From positions 18,439-82,438 of the forward strand of contig UQDI01000004.1 in the NCBI GenBank assembly GCA_900539725.1: a DNA stretch of 64,000 nucleotides. The letters run 5' to 3'. The position numbers were made by a program, and so were the translations under genes. Origin of the DNA: an uncultured Eubacteriales bacterium (GTDB lineage: Bacteria; Bacillota; Clostridia; Tissierellales; Peptoniphilaceae). The notes below the pieces were generated by a model. That model saw only the letters and a program-made list of their open reading frames with translations, was not told the origin of the DNA and searched no databases. Positions 1 to 8,733 of this stretch are shown piece after piece (position 1 is the first letter of the stretch; every line of letters begins with the position of its first letter).

Positions 1-701
1 ACAATAGAGATGAGCACAGCTATAGACCAAGAAGGCCAAGAACAGACAAGACAGAAGATAAGAAAGAAGAAACAAAGACTATTGAAACAAATACAAAACC
101 TATAGAAAAAACAAAACTTAGTCCAATAGAAGTAGCTGATAAAGTTTTGCCAGTTAATTTTACAGACATAGTCAATGAAAAAAGAAGAGATGCCATCATC
201 AATCTTGCTTCAAGAGGCGTTTTAGCTGGTATTAAAAAAGATAAGTTCATGCCAAACACAACAGTTACTAGAGCCATGGTAGCTGCAGTCTTTATGAGAA
301 TATCAAGAGATAAGTTTATAAACACAAATATGAGCGTAAAAGATATAATGATGAAAGACTGGTACTTCAATTCAGTTAAGTGGGCAATGACACATGGCAT
401 TGTAGCCGGATACCCAGACGGATCATTCAAGCCTATGAAAAAAGTAAGTAGACAAGAATTAGCCGTTATGCTTGAAGGACTTCTTAAACTATATAATATA
501 AACATGCCTAATGTAGTTGACGTTGACTATAGCGCATATAGCTATCTACCAGCATGGAGCCGTGATGCAGTTATAGACGTAGTTAGAAAAGGACTTTTAG
601 AAGTCGATCAAGATGGCAAACTTGGATACGATAAAGAAGTTAGTCGTGCTGACTTTGCATACGCAATTGATAAGATAGTTGAGTTTGCACTAAACAATTA
701 G
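1..701 (+). CDS. S-layer homology (SLH) domain protein, C-terminal part
   Basis: The reading frame is open from base 3 to the TAG at 699-701, so the start lies upstream of the window and only about 232 C-terminal residues are seen. A charged, Thr/Lys/Glu-rich linker of about 45 residues is followed by three SLH modules: one beginning FTDI with GVLAG, a second with the classic GIVAGYPDGSFKP core, and a weaker third containing AVIDVVRKGLLEVD. Three tandem SLH modules at a C-terminus normally bind pyruvylated secondary cell-wall polymer, so the protein is probably anchored to the cell surface. What the missing N-terminal part does cannot be told. A strong terminator at 738-779 ends the transcript. 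A TTG at 147 could be read as a start but has no ribosome binding site and would cut into the linker. Confidence 0.9.
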   Translation, partial: NRDEHSYRPRRPRTDKTEDKKEETKTIETNTKPIEKTKLSPIEVADKVLPVNFTDIVNEKRRDAIINLASRGVLAGIKKDKFMPNTTVTRAMVAAVFMRISRDKFINTNMSVKDIMMKDWYFNSVKWAMTHGIVAGYPDGSFKPMKKVSRQELAVMLEGLLKLYNINMPNVVDVDYSAYSYLPAWSRDAVIDVVRKGLLEVDQDGKLGYDKEVSRADFAYAIDKIVEFALNN

Positions 702-737
702 TTTTTAATAAAATATAGCTAAGAATAATTGATATCT

Positions 738-779
738 ACCCTCTTTACTTGATGAATGAGTAAGGAGGGTATTTTTTTT
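738..779 (+). terminator. Rho-independent terminator after the SLH gene
   Basis: A 12-bp stem (738-749 with 759-770, one G-T pair) with a 9-base loop is followed by a run of eight T at 772-779. It lies 36 bases after the SLH stop codon. Confidence 0.9.
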
Positions 780-903
780 GTAAAATTATATTAAATAAAA
801 ACCAAATACTTTACTCACACTTAACATATTGCACATATAACATTAACAAAGCTCATGTATCATAAACAAGTAATTGAGATATGAAAATTATTTAGGAGGA
901 TGT

Positions 904-1986
904 ATGAGTAAGATTTCTTTAAGACATGTATATAAAAAGTATGATAATGGAATCGATAACGCTGTTAAAGACTTTAATCTTGAAGTAGAAGACAAAGAGT
1001 TCATAGTCTTTGTTGGACCATCAGGCTGTGGCAAGTCCACAACGCTTAGGATGATAGCTGGACTTGAAGATATTAGTGAAGGCGAGCTACTAATCGATGG
1101 CAAGAGAATGAACGAGGTAGCGCCAAAGGATAGAGGCACTGCAATGGTTTTTCAAAATTATGCTCTATACCCACACCTTAATGTTTATGACAATATTGGT
1201 TTTGGCCTAAAGATTCGTGGCGTTGACAAGGATATTAGAGATAAAAGTATTAGAGAAACTGCCGAAAAGCTTGGTTTAAGTGAGTACCTAAAGAGAAAGC
1301 CGGTTGAACTATCAGGCGGACAAAAGCAAAGGGTAGCTTTAGGCAGGGCCATAGTTAGAGACGCTGAAATCTTTTTAATGGATGAGCCGCTATCGAACCT
1401 TGATGCTAAGCTTAGAATACACATGAGAGAAGAGCTTGTTGAGCTACAAAGGGAGCTGGGCTCAACTGTTATATACGTAACTCATGATCAAACAGAGGCT
1501 ATGACTATGGCTACAAGGATAGTTTGTTTAAAAGATGGCGTGATTCAACAAGTTGGCACTCCAAAGGAGCTTTATGAAAACCCTAGCAATGTCTTTGTTG
1601 CGGGCTTTTTAGGAGCACCGCCAATGAATTTTATCAAAGGAAAAATTAGATACGGAAAACTTTATAATAGCAAAGGAAGGGCTCTTGCAAATTATTCTAA
1701 TGTTGACAATAAAGATGTAATCATGGGCATTAGGCCTGAGCACATTATAATTACTGATAATGAAGATGACTTTGCACTAAAGATTAAGATGGTAGAACTA
1801 TTAGGAGCTGATTACCATATACATGGCGAGCTAGATGGAGATGAGATAACTCTTAGAGCAGATGCAAAGCTTGATATCGAGTCAAAAAGCGAGATACATA
1901 TTGCTTTTGTGACAGAAAATATCTTGTTATTTGATGCTAAGACTGAAAACAGAATTTTCTGGGAGGCAATAGATGGAGCTAAGTAG
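904..1986 (+). CDS. ABC transporter ATP-binding protein, UgpC/MalK/MsmX family
   Basis: Cytoplasmic ATPase of a carbohydrate- or glycerophosphate-type importer, 360 residues, the usual length for this family. Walker A GPSGCGKST is at about 38-46, the Q-loop at Q84, the signature LSGGQ at 136-140, Walker B with DEP at 160-162 and the switch histidine at H194. The C-terminal third carries the TOBE-type regulatory fold typical of MalK/UgpC. I chose ATG 904 because AGGAGG sits at 894-899; an in-frame ATG at 874 lacks a site. The gene overlaps the next permease by 14 bases, so the importer is one operon. Family members often energise several sugar importers. The substrate is inferred from the binding protein and neighbours, not from this gene. 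Confidence 0.93.
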   Translation: MSKISLRHVYKKYDNGIDNAVKDFNLEVEDKEFIVFVGPSGCGKSTTLRMIAGLEDISEGELLIDGKRMNEVAPKDRGTAMVFQNYALYPHLNVYDNIGFGLKIRGVDKDIRDKSIRETAEKLGLSEYLKRKPVELSGGQKQRVALGRAIVRDAEIFLMDEPLSNLDAKLRIHMREELVELQRELGSTVIYVTHDQTEAMTMATRIVCLKDGVIQQVGTPKELYENPSNVFVAGFLGAPPMNFIKGKIRYGKLYNSKGRALANYSNVDNKDVIMGIRPEHIIITDNEDDFALKIKMVELLGADYHIHGELDGDEITLRADAKLDIESKSEIHIAFVTENILLFDAKTENRIFWEAIDGAK

Positions 1987-2905
1987 AGAAGTAAGCAAAG
2001 CAAAAGATAAAAGCAAAGCAAAAAGAGTTCGTGGAATAAAAAGTATAAGCTTTTCAGGCTTTCTTGTCTATATAGTTTTGCCACTAATACCGCTTTTGGT
2101 GTTTTGGTTCATCCCAATGATAGCGTCATTCTTACTAAGTTTTACAGATTGGGACTATATCAGCCCGACATTTAATGTAGTTGGCGCACAAAACTACAAG
2201 GACATACTTAGCAGCGATGCCTTTTGGCAAGCACTTAAAAATACTTTGTTATTTGGTCTAGGAACAGTAGTTCCGACACTTATCTTTGGCTTTTTGATGG
2301 CCATACTCATAGATAAGTTTAGACGTGGCAAAGAGATTATACAAGGCTTTTTATTTGCGCCATGGATTACGCCGATGGTTGCTATGTCTATAGTATGGAG
2401 CTGGATGTTTAGACCAGATATCGGCCTTATCAATAGAGGGCTAGCTATTTTTGGTATAAGTGGACCAAACTGGTTAACAGACTCAAACACAGCGCTCATC
2501 GCTGTAATGATAGTAACCGTATGGAAGACATCGGGCTGGTGCATGCTTTATTACGCCGACGCCATTAGCAAGATACCAAAGGATTTATTCGAAGCATATG
2601 AGCTTGAAGGCTCAAGTGTTTGGCAAAAGATAAAGTACATCTATATGCCGATGACAGCAAAGACAACACTGTTCTTAGCGGTTATAAGCCTAATTAACTC
2701 AATACAAGCCTACGACCAAATCAGTGTACTAACACGTGGCGGCCCAGCAGGATCAACAAGAACACTGCTTTATTTATTCTATCAAATGGCCTTCGAGCAA
2801 TTCAACATGGGTAAGGCGACAACGGTAACCATGATTATGGTCGTCATTACTGGTATACTCGCTGGACTTATGTTTATCTTGCAAAAGAAGTTTGCAAATA
2901 GGTGA
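1973..2905 (+). CDS. Sugar/glycerol-phosphate-type ABC permease, UgpA/MalF family
   Basis: Inner-membrane permease subunit of 310 residues with six predicted membrane segments, the first at about residues 30-55. The EAA loop that docks on the ATPase is visible as EAYELEGSSVWQKIKYI at about residues 207-223. GGGAGG lies six bases before the ATG, inside the end of the ATPase gene. The end of this gene abuts the second permease. It should pair with the 2911 product to form the membrane channel of a CUT1-type importer. The family is clear; whether the substrate is a sugar, a glycerol phosphate or a glycerophosphodiester is not. Confidence 0.92.
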   Translation: MELSREVSKAKDKSKAKRVRGIKSISFSGFLVYIVLPLIPLLVFWFIPMIASFLLSFTDWDYISPTFNVVGAQNYKDILSSDAFWQALKNTLLFGLGTVVPTLIFGFLMAILIDKFRRGKEIIQGFLFAPWITPMVAMSIVWSWMFRPDIGLINRGLAIFGISGPNWLTDSNTALIAVMIVTVWKTSGWCMLYYADAISKIPKDLFEAYELEGSSVWQKIKYIYMPMTAKTTLFLAVISLINSIQAYDQISVLTRGGPAGSTRTLLYLFYQMAFEQFNMGKATTVTMIMVVITGILAGLMFILQKKFANR

Positions 2906-2910
2906 TAAAG

Positions 2911-3738
2911 ATGAAAAAACAAATTAAATTAGTAAATATAATAATAGTTACAATAGTAAGTATCATTACCTTCTTCCCACTTTTATGGATGTTTTCAAAC
3001 TCATTTAAGAGTGCGGAAAGCATAATCAGAGAGCCGATGAGATTAGCTCCAGAATTCTTTGACTTAAGAAATTTTAGAGGCGTTTTAGAGCAGGCACCAT
3101 TTGACCTATATATTTTTAACAGTATAATCACATCCATCGCGATAGTTGTGCTTCAAATGCTAACGTCTATACTCATGGGATATGGCTTGTCACGCTTTAA
3201 GTTCAAGGGAAAGAAAGTTTTATTTGGGGCAATACTACTAACGTATATGCTGCCAGCTGCGGCGACTTATGTACCGAGCTATGTAATACTTGCTAAGATG
3301 AATTTAATAGATACACTAACTGGCATCGTAATATCAAACGCGGCGAGCGTCTTTGCCATATATATGATTTATCAAACATTTTCATCCATACCAAAGGAGC
3401 TTATCGAAGCGGCTGAGATGGACGGAGCAAATAACTGGCAGATACTTTGGAGAGTTTTGGTACCAGTAGCAAAGTCTACAATACTTACAACTGCTCTAAT
3501 TCAGTTCGTGGCGATGTACAATAACTACATGTGGCCATCACTTATAACTAACAGCAAAAAGAATTATCTAATAAGCGTTGGCTTAAATATATTTTTTAAT
3601 TCAAGAGGAAATTTCACTCAAAACCTACCTATGCTCATGGCAGCTAATGCTATTGCGGTACTTCCGCTATTAATATTATTTTTAGTATTACAAAAGTGGT
3701 TTATCAAAGGCATCAGTGACAACGGCATAAAAGGCTAA
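2911..3738 (+). CDS. Sugar/glycerol-phosphate-type ABC permease, UgpE/MalG family
   Basis: Second permease subunit, 275 residues, with an N-terminal membrane helix and five more, and an EAA loop reading ELIEAAEMDGANNWQILW. It partners the 1973 permease. GGTGA at 2901-2905, which contains the stop of the previous gene, is five bases before ATG 2911 and favours that start; a GTG at 2902 would add three residues and cannot be excluded. The gene for the binding protein follows after 24 bases. Confidence 0.92.
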   Translation: MKKQIKLVNIIIVTIVSIITFFPLLWMFSNSFKSAESIIREPMRLAPEFFDLRNFRGVLEQAPFDLYIFNSIITSIAIVVLQMLTSILMGYGLSRFKFKGKKVLFGAILLTYMLPAAATYVPSYVILAKMNLIDTLTGIVISNAASVFAIYMIYQTFSSIPKELIEAAEMDGANNWQILWRVLVPVAKSTILTTALIQFVAMYNNYMWPSLITNSKKNYLISVGLNIFFNSRGNFTQNLPMLMAANAIAVLPLLILFLVLQKWFIKGISDNGIKG

Positions 3739-3762
3739 AATTATCATTATAGGAGGAAAAAA

Positions 3763-5118
3763 ATGAAAAAATTAAGAAGTTTAGCTGTAATACTTTTAGT
3801 ATTATCACTAGTATTTACAGCGTGTTCACCAGCTGCTAAGGAAGCTATGGACGAAGGAGATAAGACTACAAGCGCTGAAGCAAATGAGTCAAAGAGCGAA
3901 GAAAAGAAAGATGAAACAGCTAGCGATAAGCCAGTTGAAATTCAATTCTGGTATGGATTAGGTTCTGTAGCTGGAGAAACTATGGAAGAAATTATTAATG
4001 ATTTTAACAATTCACAAGACAAGGTAAAGGTAACAGGCGTTCAACAAGCTGACTACGACGAAACTTATCAAAAGGTTCAAGCAGCTATTGCAGCTAATCA
4101 AGCACCAGCAGTTTTTATAGGTAGCAAGATTAAAGAAATGGGTGAAGCAGGTCTATTGGCTGATTTAACACCATATATCGACGAAAGAACACCTCTTGAT
4201 GATTATCTAGATGTATTCATGAAGCCAGATCAAATCGATGGCAAAGTATATGCATTCCCAGCTTATGGCACAACTCAAGTTATTTACTATAGAAAAGATT
4301 TACTTGAAAAAGCTGGATTAGATCCTCAAGATGTATATTCATCTTGGGACAAAGTTTTTGAAGCATCAAAGACAATGCAAGAAAAAGGCATAGCTGACTG
4401 GGGTCACCTAGTTATGTGGGGTCCAGATAACCTATCAGACATTGCTTATAGCAATGGCGGAACTGTATTGTCAGAAGATGGTAAGACAGTAACTATCAAC
4501 TCGCCTGAATGGGTTGAGGCTTGGGACTTTGTTAGAAAGCAAATTTTTGACGATAAAACTACTAAGATTGAATCAGGCGGACAAGGCTGGGAGTATTGGT
4601 ACAGAACCATCGATAACGTTATGAATGGTACTGCAATGAGCTATACTGGTTCATCAGGAGATAAGGGCGACCTTGATTTTACAAAGATTGACTCAATTCC
4701 TCAACCATCATTACATGATAAAAATGGTAAAGCTCAAGCAGGCGCACACAGCTTATTAGTTCCAGAAGCTGTATCAGAAGAACAAAAGAAAGCTGCTTAT
4801 GAATGGATAGCATACTTCACAAGTCCTGAAATATCTGCTAAGTGGTCAATGAAGATTGGTTATATTCCTGTTAGAAAGAGCACTATGGATATCGAAGAGT
4901 ACAAGAAGTTTACAGAAGAAAGTCCATATGCAAAGGTACCATATGAACAAGCACTTACAGCTACACCAGTGTTTGTAGACCCAACTAAGGGACAAATCAT
5001 AGACGCTTTAAAGATAGCTGCAGATAAAGTTGAATTACAAAACGTTCCAGCTAAGGAAGCACTTGATGAAGCACAAAAAGTAGCTCAAAAAGCACTTGAT
5101 GAAGTACTAAATAAGTAA
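3763..5118 (+). CDS. Extracellular solute-binding lipoprotein, family 1 (UgpB-like)
   Basis: Substrate-capturing lipoprotein of the importer encoded just upstream, 451 residues. A lipobox ending FTAC places the lipidated cysteine at residue 21, followed by a Lys/Glu/Ser-rich linker to about residue 60 and a periplasmic-binding-protein type fold. The FWYGL start of the mature domain and the DYDETYQKVQAAIAA segment resemble UgpB-type glycerol-3-phosphate or glycerophosphodiester binding proteins more than maltose-binding proteins; this is a judgement by eye. Being the last transporter gene and followed by a terminator at 5130, it can be made in excess over the membrane subunits. Confidence 0.9.
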   Translation: MKKLRSLAVILLVLSLVFTACSPAAKEAMDEGDKTTSAEANESKSEEKKDETASDKPVEIQFWYGLGSVAGETMEEIINDFNNSQDKVKVTGVQQADYDETYQKVQAAIAANQAPAVFIGSKIKEMGEAGLLADLTPYIDERTPLDDYLDVFMKPDQIDGKVYAFPAYGTTQVIYYRKDLLEKAGLDPQDVYSSWDKVFEASKTMQEKGIADWGHLVMWGPDNLSDIAYSNGGTVLSEDGKTVTINSPEWVEAWDFVRKQIFDDKTTKIESGGQGWEYWYRTIDNVMNGTAMSYTGSSGDKGDLDFTKIDSIPQPSLHDKNGKAQAGAHSLLVPEAVSEEQKKAAYEWIAYFTSPEISAKWSMKIGYIPVRKSTMDIEEYKKFTEESPYAKVPYEQALTATPVFVDPTKGQIIDALKIAADKVELQNVPAKEALDEAQKVAQKALDEVLNK

Positions 5119-5129
5119 TATTATAATTT

Positions 5130-5159
5130 GGGCGTCTCTATATGAGGCGCTTATTTTTT
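5130..5159 (+). terminator. Internal terminator between binding protein and PHP gene
   Basis: A short stem (5132-5138 with 5144-5150, one G-T pair) is followed by TTA and a T-run to 5159. It sits only 14 bases before the next start codon, so partial read-through into the hydrolase genes is likely. Confidence 0.7.
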
Positions 5160-5173
5160 AATGAGAGGTATAT

Positions 5174-6580
5174 ATGCAAAGAGAAAAATTCTTATATATA
5201 AAGTTAAATAAGGCTTATGACGTAGTAAATTTCACTATTGATAAAGATGTCAAGGCCTTAACAATTAAGTGGAGCAATAACAAACAGTTTTTTAGCGCCT
5301 ACGTTTTTGGTCCAGATAAGAAGCTATATGCGCAGATAATAGCTGCGAAAGAAAATGGAGAAAGGCGCATAGCTACTATCCAATCTAGCTGTTCGCCTTG
5401 CTGCCAAAGCTTTAAGCCTAATATAGCTAAGGGCGTTTGGAGTCTTGAATATGGCGTTCTAAATATGTGTGACGCAGATGATATCAGTCTTGAAATTTAT
5501 GAAGGAGATTTAGATAGTGAAGAAAATAGCTTTAATGAAGTAAATTTATTTGATAGCATAAAGATGATGGACGATGGACCTAAGAAAACTTCTTATGCGG
5601 CGGACTTCCACACTCACACCATATATTCAGACGGTAAAATGTCTAGAGAAGCCAATAATGAAGTGGCGATAAAGCAAGGACTAGACTTCTTTGTGCCTAC
5701 GGATCACAATGTCTATCACTACACATGGCCAAAGCATGAGGGCTTAAAAGTTTACCCGGGAATAGAGATAACATCTAGCCTTGGTCACATCAACTTATTA
5801 TTTGCAGAAAAAACGCCATTTGCAGAGCATGCAATATATGAGATTGAAGACGAAGAAGGGCTTGTAAAGATAATCAAAGAGGCGAAGGACTACTCACTGA
5901 TTTCAGTGAACCATCCATGCATGCCGCCATGGGACTTTAATGCAAAATCATTTCCGCTTGACTTAATCACGTTTATGGAAGTGATCAACGACCCGACGTA
6001 TATGACATCTAAAAAGGCAATCAAAGACGCCATAAGGGCTTGGAACTACTTATTAAACGATGGCTACAGAGTCATATCCATAGGCGGAAGTGATTCACAC
6101 TTACTTCCAGAAGAAAAATATGAGGGTTCAGCATATCCATCACTTTTAGGAGATCCAAAAACCATAGTTTACGCAAAAGAGAACACAGCCGAAGCGCTTA
6201 AAGACGCGATGCTGGCTGGAGAAGTGTCTGTGACTAGATCAAAGGAGATAAAGCTTAGTGCCAATGGCTTAGCAAGAGAAAATGAAAACTTCACTGGAAG
6301 AGCTAGCTTAAGAGCGGAATTACTCGAAAACAATTTTCATTCATCAGCTCTTCATATATCTTGGCTAATCGATGGCGAGTGCGTTAAAGATGAAAAGGCT
6401 AAAGAGTCGATGTTCAGCATTGAAATAGACAGCGCTTACCACTGGATAAGAGTAGATGTTTGGGACGAAGAAGGAAACCTTTATGGATACACTAATCCCA
6501 TTTTCTTCAATAGAAAGACTAAGGAGCACGAGATGAAAGTCTGGGGCGATTTGATGGAGAAGATGTCAAATGAAAAATAA
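5174..6580 (+). CDS. PHP-domain metallohydrolase (CehA/McbA-like)
   Basis: Predicted metal-dependent phosphoesterase of 468 residues. The first 140 or so residues look like a beta-rich domain without recognisable motifs. The PHP core follows, with DFHTHTIYSDG, PTDHNV, GIEITS, SVNHP and GGSDSH, which supply the usual His/Asp/Glu ligands of a multinuclear metal site. A further domain of about 120 residues lies at the C-terminus. Family members hydrolyse phosphate esters or related bonds. GAGAGG at 5163-5168 precedes the ATG by five bases. The gene follows a Ugp-type importer and overlaps a HAD phosphatase by 11 bases, so it may process the imported phospho-compound; this is inference. No signal peptide is seen, so it acts in the cytoplasm. 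Confidence 0.83.
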   Translation: MQREKFLYIKLNKAYDVVNFTIDKDVKALTIKWSNNKQFFSAYVFGPDKKLYAQIIAAKENGERRIATIQSSCSPCCQSFKPNIAKGVWSLEYGVLNMCDADDISLEIYEGDLDSEENSFNEVNLFDSIKMMDDGPKKTSYAADFHTHTIYSDGKMSREANNEVAIKQGLDFFVPTDHNVYHYTWPKHEGLKVYPGIEITSSLGHINLLFAEKTPFAEHAIYEIEDEEGLVKIIKEAKDYSLISVNHPCMPPWDFNAKSFPLDLITFMEVINDPTYMTSKKAIKDAIRAWNYLLNDGYRVISIGGSDSHLLPEEKYEGSAYPSLLGDPKTIVYAKENTAEALKDAMLAGEVSVTRSKEIKLSANGLARENENFTGRASLRAELLENNFHSSALHISWLIDGECVKDEKAKESMFSIEIDSAYHWIRVDVWDEEGNLYGYTNPIFFNRKTKEHEMKVWGDLMEKMSNEK

Positions 6581-7265
6581 TATAAAGGGCGTAATATTTG
6601 ATAAAGACGGAACGCTTTTAAAATTTACTGACATTTGGAGGCTTAGTTTAGAAGATCTCTTTGATTATTATGAGCTTAGTGAAGCTGATAAGCTAGAGAT
6701 AAGACAGGTAGTAGGAGTGAATGAAGACTGCAGTATTAGAGAAAATTCTATACTTGCCTCAGGGACTATAGCTGATTTAGCAGAAGTATTTAATAAATAT
6801 GTTGACAAAAGTAAAGAAGCTCTTGACAAAGAGATAAGTGATTTCTTTTTAGATTACTTGGCTAAGCATCCAGAATTGATTGTGGGGACGTGCGATGTTA
6901 AAAAGTGTTTTGACAAGCTAAAGAAGCTTGATATCAAAGTAGCTGTCATAACAGCAGACAGCTTTAAGCAAGCAAAACTAAGTTTTGAAATGCTTGGAGT
7001 TTTTGATGAAATAGATTTTTTAGCAGCAGCTGATTTTTATCCAAATAAACCAGATCCATCATCATTAGATGCTTTTTGTAAAAATTTTAATCTAAATAGA
7101 AAAGAAGTGGCCGTTGTGGGCGACTCACTAATAGATCTAGAGCTAGGTAAAGTAGCTGGGCTTGCTGTTGGCGTCACGTGCGGCGTAGGCACAAAAGAGA
7201 TGCTTATGAAGGATGCGGATATTGTTTTGGATACGCCACTTGATTTAATAAATGCATTAAGATAA
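6570..7265 (+). CDS. HAD-family phosphatase (phosphoglycolate-phosphatase-like)
   Basis: Cytoplasmic haloacid-dehalogenase-type hydrolase of 231 residues. The nucleophile motif FDKDGTLL places the aspartates at D11 and D13, a helical cap follows, then the TADS motif at about residue 130 and the GDSLIDLE acidic motif near residue 190. The order and length match Gph/PGP-like phosphatases with a C1 cap. It overlaps the PHP gene by 11 bases, suggesting translational coupling and a shared pathway: PHP cleaves an ester and HAD removes phosphate, for example. The substrate is unknown. A terminator at 7294-7327 follows. Confidence 0.85.
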   Translation: MKNNIKGVIFDKDGTLLKFTDIWRLSLEDLFDYYELSEADKLEIRQVVGVNEDCSIRENSILASGTIADLAEVFNKYVDKSKEALDKEISDFFLDYLAKHPELIVGTCDVKKCFDKLKKLDIKVAVITADSFKQAKLSFEMLGVFDEIDFLAAADFYPNKPDPSSLDAFCKNFNLNRKEVAVVGDSLIDLELGKVAGLAVGVTCGVGTKEMLMKDADIVLDTPLDLINALR

Positions 7266-7293
7266 GTAAATAAATATTAATTGGGTATAAAAG

Positions 7294-7327
7294 ATGTGTG
7301 AAGCGAATACTGCTTTACACATTTTTT
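7294..7327 (+). terminator. Terminator after the HAD phosphatase gene
   Basis: An 11-bp stem (7294-7304 with 7312-7322, one G-T pair) and a T-run to 7327. It lies 20 bases before the next start codon, so it divides the cluster into a transporter/hydrolase half and a transferase/VTT half, perhaps with read-through. Confidence 0.8.
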
Positions 7328-7346
7328 GCGTTTAAGGAGATATATA

Positions 7347-8063
7347 TTGAAGAACTTACTTATAATATTTACGAGAGTACCTATTGAAGGGCATACCAAG
7401 ACGCGTCTCGAAGACTTTTTATCTAAGAAGGACATAGTTTTATTTCACAAGAATCTAATTAAAAGGCTTGTAAATGAACTTAAGTCTGATAAATGGGATT
7501 TAGAAGTGCATGCGACGCCTATTGACAAAGTAGATATACTTAAAGAAATTTTACCAAATGAAGTATACAAAGCGCAAGCTGAGGGAAATCTTTTTGAAAG
7601 AATGGAGCTCGCCATCAAGAAGGCACTTGAAACTCATGAAAAGGTCGCTCTCATTGGCTCAGACATCTATGACATTAGCAAAAAAGATATCGAGGCCGCC
7701 TTTGCAGCGCTTGATACGAATGATATAGTTTTTAATCCATCATCGGACGGTGGCTATTCACTAGTCGCGTCGAAGATTAATTTAGCTAATAAACTTAATA
7801 TAGATTTTAAAAATAAATCAATGATACTTGATGAAAGTATTAAAAATTCTAATACTTCGCTAATTAAGAGCCTTAGAACCATTGATGATATTGACACGAA
7901 AGAGGATCTATTATATAATTACTTTGGTAAAAATGTGTATTTTTTAAGTAAGGATGAGATTATCTTAGATGGCAAAAAAATAAAGCTTGATGAGACAATT
8001 TTTCACGACTTAATTAATATAAATAATTGGGGGAATAATAATGAAGAAGAAAAACTTATCTAA
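7347..8063 (+). CDS. DUF2064 nucleotidyl/glycosyl-transferase-like protein (TIGR04282-type)
   Basis: Protein of 238 residues with a GT-A-like fold. The start reads IIFTRVPIEGHTKTRL, matching the nucleotide-binding opening of DUF2064 proteins, and NPSSDGGYSLVA near residue 135 is the second family motif. The family is named after arsenosugar biosynthesis in some genomes, but no arsenic methylase or radical SAM partner is present here, so that name should not be transferred. The start is TTG 7347, six bases after AAGGAGA. The end overlaps the next gene by 23 bases. It is probably a cytoplasmic sugar- or nucleotide-transferring enzyme; the substrate is unknown. Confidence 0.8.
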   Translation: MKNLLIIFTRVPIEGHTKTRLEDFLSKKDIVLFHKNLIKRLVNELKSDKWDLEVHATPIDKVDILKEILPNEVYKAQAEGNLFERMELAIKKALETHEKVALIGSDIYDISKKDIEAAFAALDTNDIVFNPSSDGGYSLVASKINLANKLNIDFKNKSMILDESIKNSNTSLIKSLRTIDDIDTKEDLLYNYFGKNVYFLSKDEIILDGKKIKLDETIFHDLININNWGNNNEEEKLI

Positions 8064-8733
8064 GATAATTTTAATAGCAGCTATTTTAATCATAGTTCTG
8101 CTGTACTTCATAGTACCAAGCTTTAATGCGACTATGAAAAATTTCGTAACCCAGCTAGGAAGCCTTAATCTTGACGCTGTTGTTGAGCTAATCAGAGGAT
8201 ATGGCGTATATGCAGCTATCATTTCATTTATATTAATGATTTTGCAATCGATTCTTGCGCCAATACCTGCTCTACTAATCACTTTAGCAAATGCAGCAGT
8301 ATTTGGCTGGTGGAAGGGCGCACTTCTATCGTTCTCTTCATCAATGGCTGGCGCAGCTCTTTGCTTCTACATCGCTAGAACCCTAGGTAGAGACGCTGTT
8401 GAAAAAATCGTAACTAAGACAGGACTTGCTAAGGTAGATGAATTTTTTGAAAGATACGGCAAAAACTCAATACTTATCTGTAGACTGCTTCCATTCGTTT
8501 CATTTGACATAGTTAGTTACGCAGCAGGCCTAACACCTATAAAGTTCTGGGACTTCTTCTTAGCAACAGGCCTTGGACAACTACCAGCAACTATCGTTTA
8601 CTCATACCTTGGTAATTTAGCTGGCTCTACAAAGACTATATTTATAGCAATAGTTTCTGTTATTGCTCTAAGCGCCTTGATTTACATGATAGGTAAGATA
8701 TATAATGACAAAAAGAAAAATAAATCCAATTAA
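8041..8733 (+). CDS. VTT-domain membrane protein (TVP38/TMEM64 family), first copy
   Basis: Integral membrane protein of 230 residues with an N-terminal helix (about 8-26) and a central VTT/SNARE-associated domain. The typical re-entrant region is seen as SILAPIPALLITLANAAVFG, with the arginine/proline motif RLLPFVSFDIVSYAAGL further on. DedA/VTT proteins are known or suspected lipid scramblases or proton-coupled transporters; TVP38-type members in bacteria have no firm function. It overlaps the DUF2064 gene by 23 bases and the second VTT gene by 29. The tandem pair may act together, for instance moving a lipid-linked product of the flanking transferases across the membrane (inference). Confidence 0.85.
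   Translation: MKKKNLSKIILIAAILIIVLLYFIVPSFNATMKNFVTQLGSLNLDAVVELIRGYGVYAAIISFILMILQSILAPIPALLITLANAAVFGWWKGALLSFSSSMAGAALCFYIARTLGRDAVEKIVTKTGLAKVDEFFERYGKNSILICRLLPFVSFDIVSYAAGLTPIKFWDFFLATGLGQLPATIVYSYLGNLAGSTKTIFIAIVSVIALSALIYMIGKIYNDKKKNKSN

Noticed and set aside
20..505. Minus-strand open frame opposite the SLH gene
   Set aside because: It is a shadow of a clearly coding SLH frame, with serine/leucine-rich composition and no start signals. The same holds for the other long antisense frames inside known genes, such as 888-1139, 2194-2544, 42903-43211 and 50187-50504.
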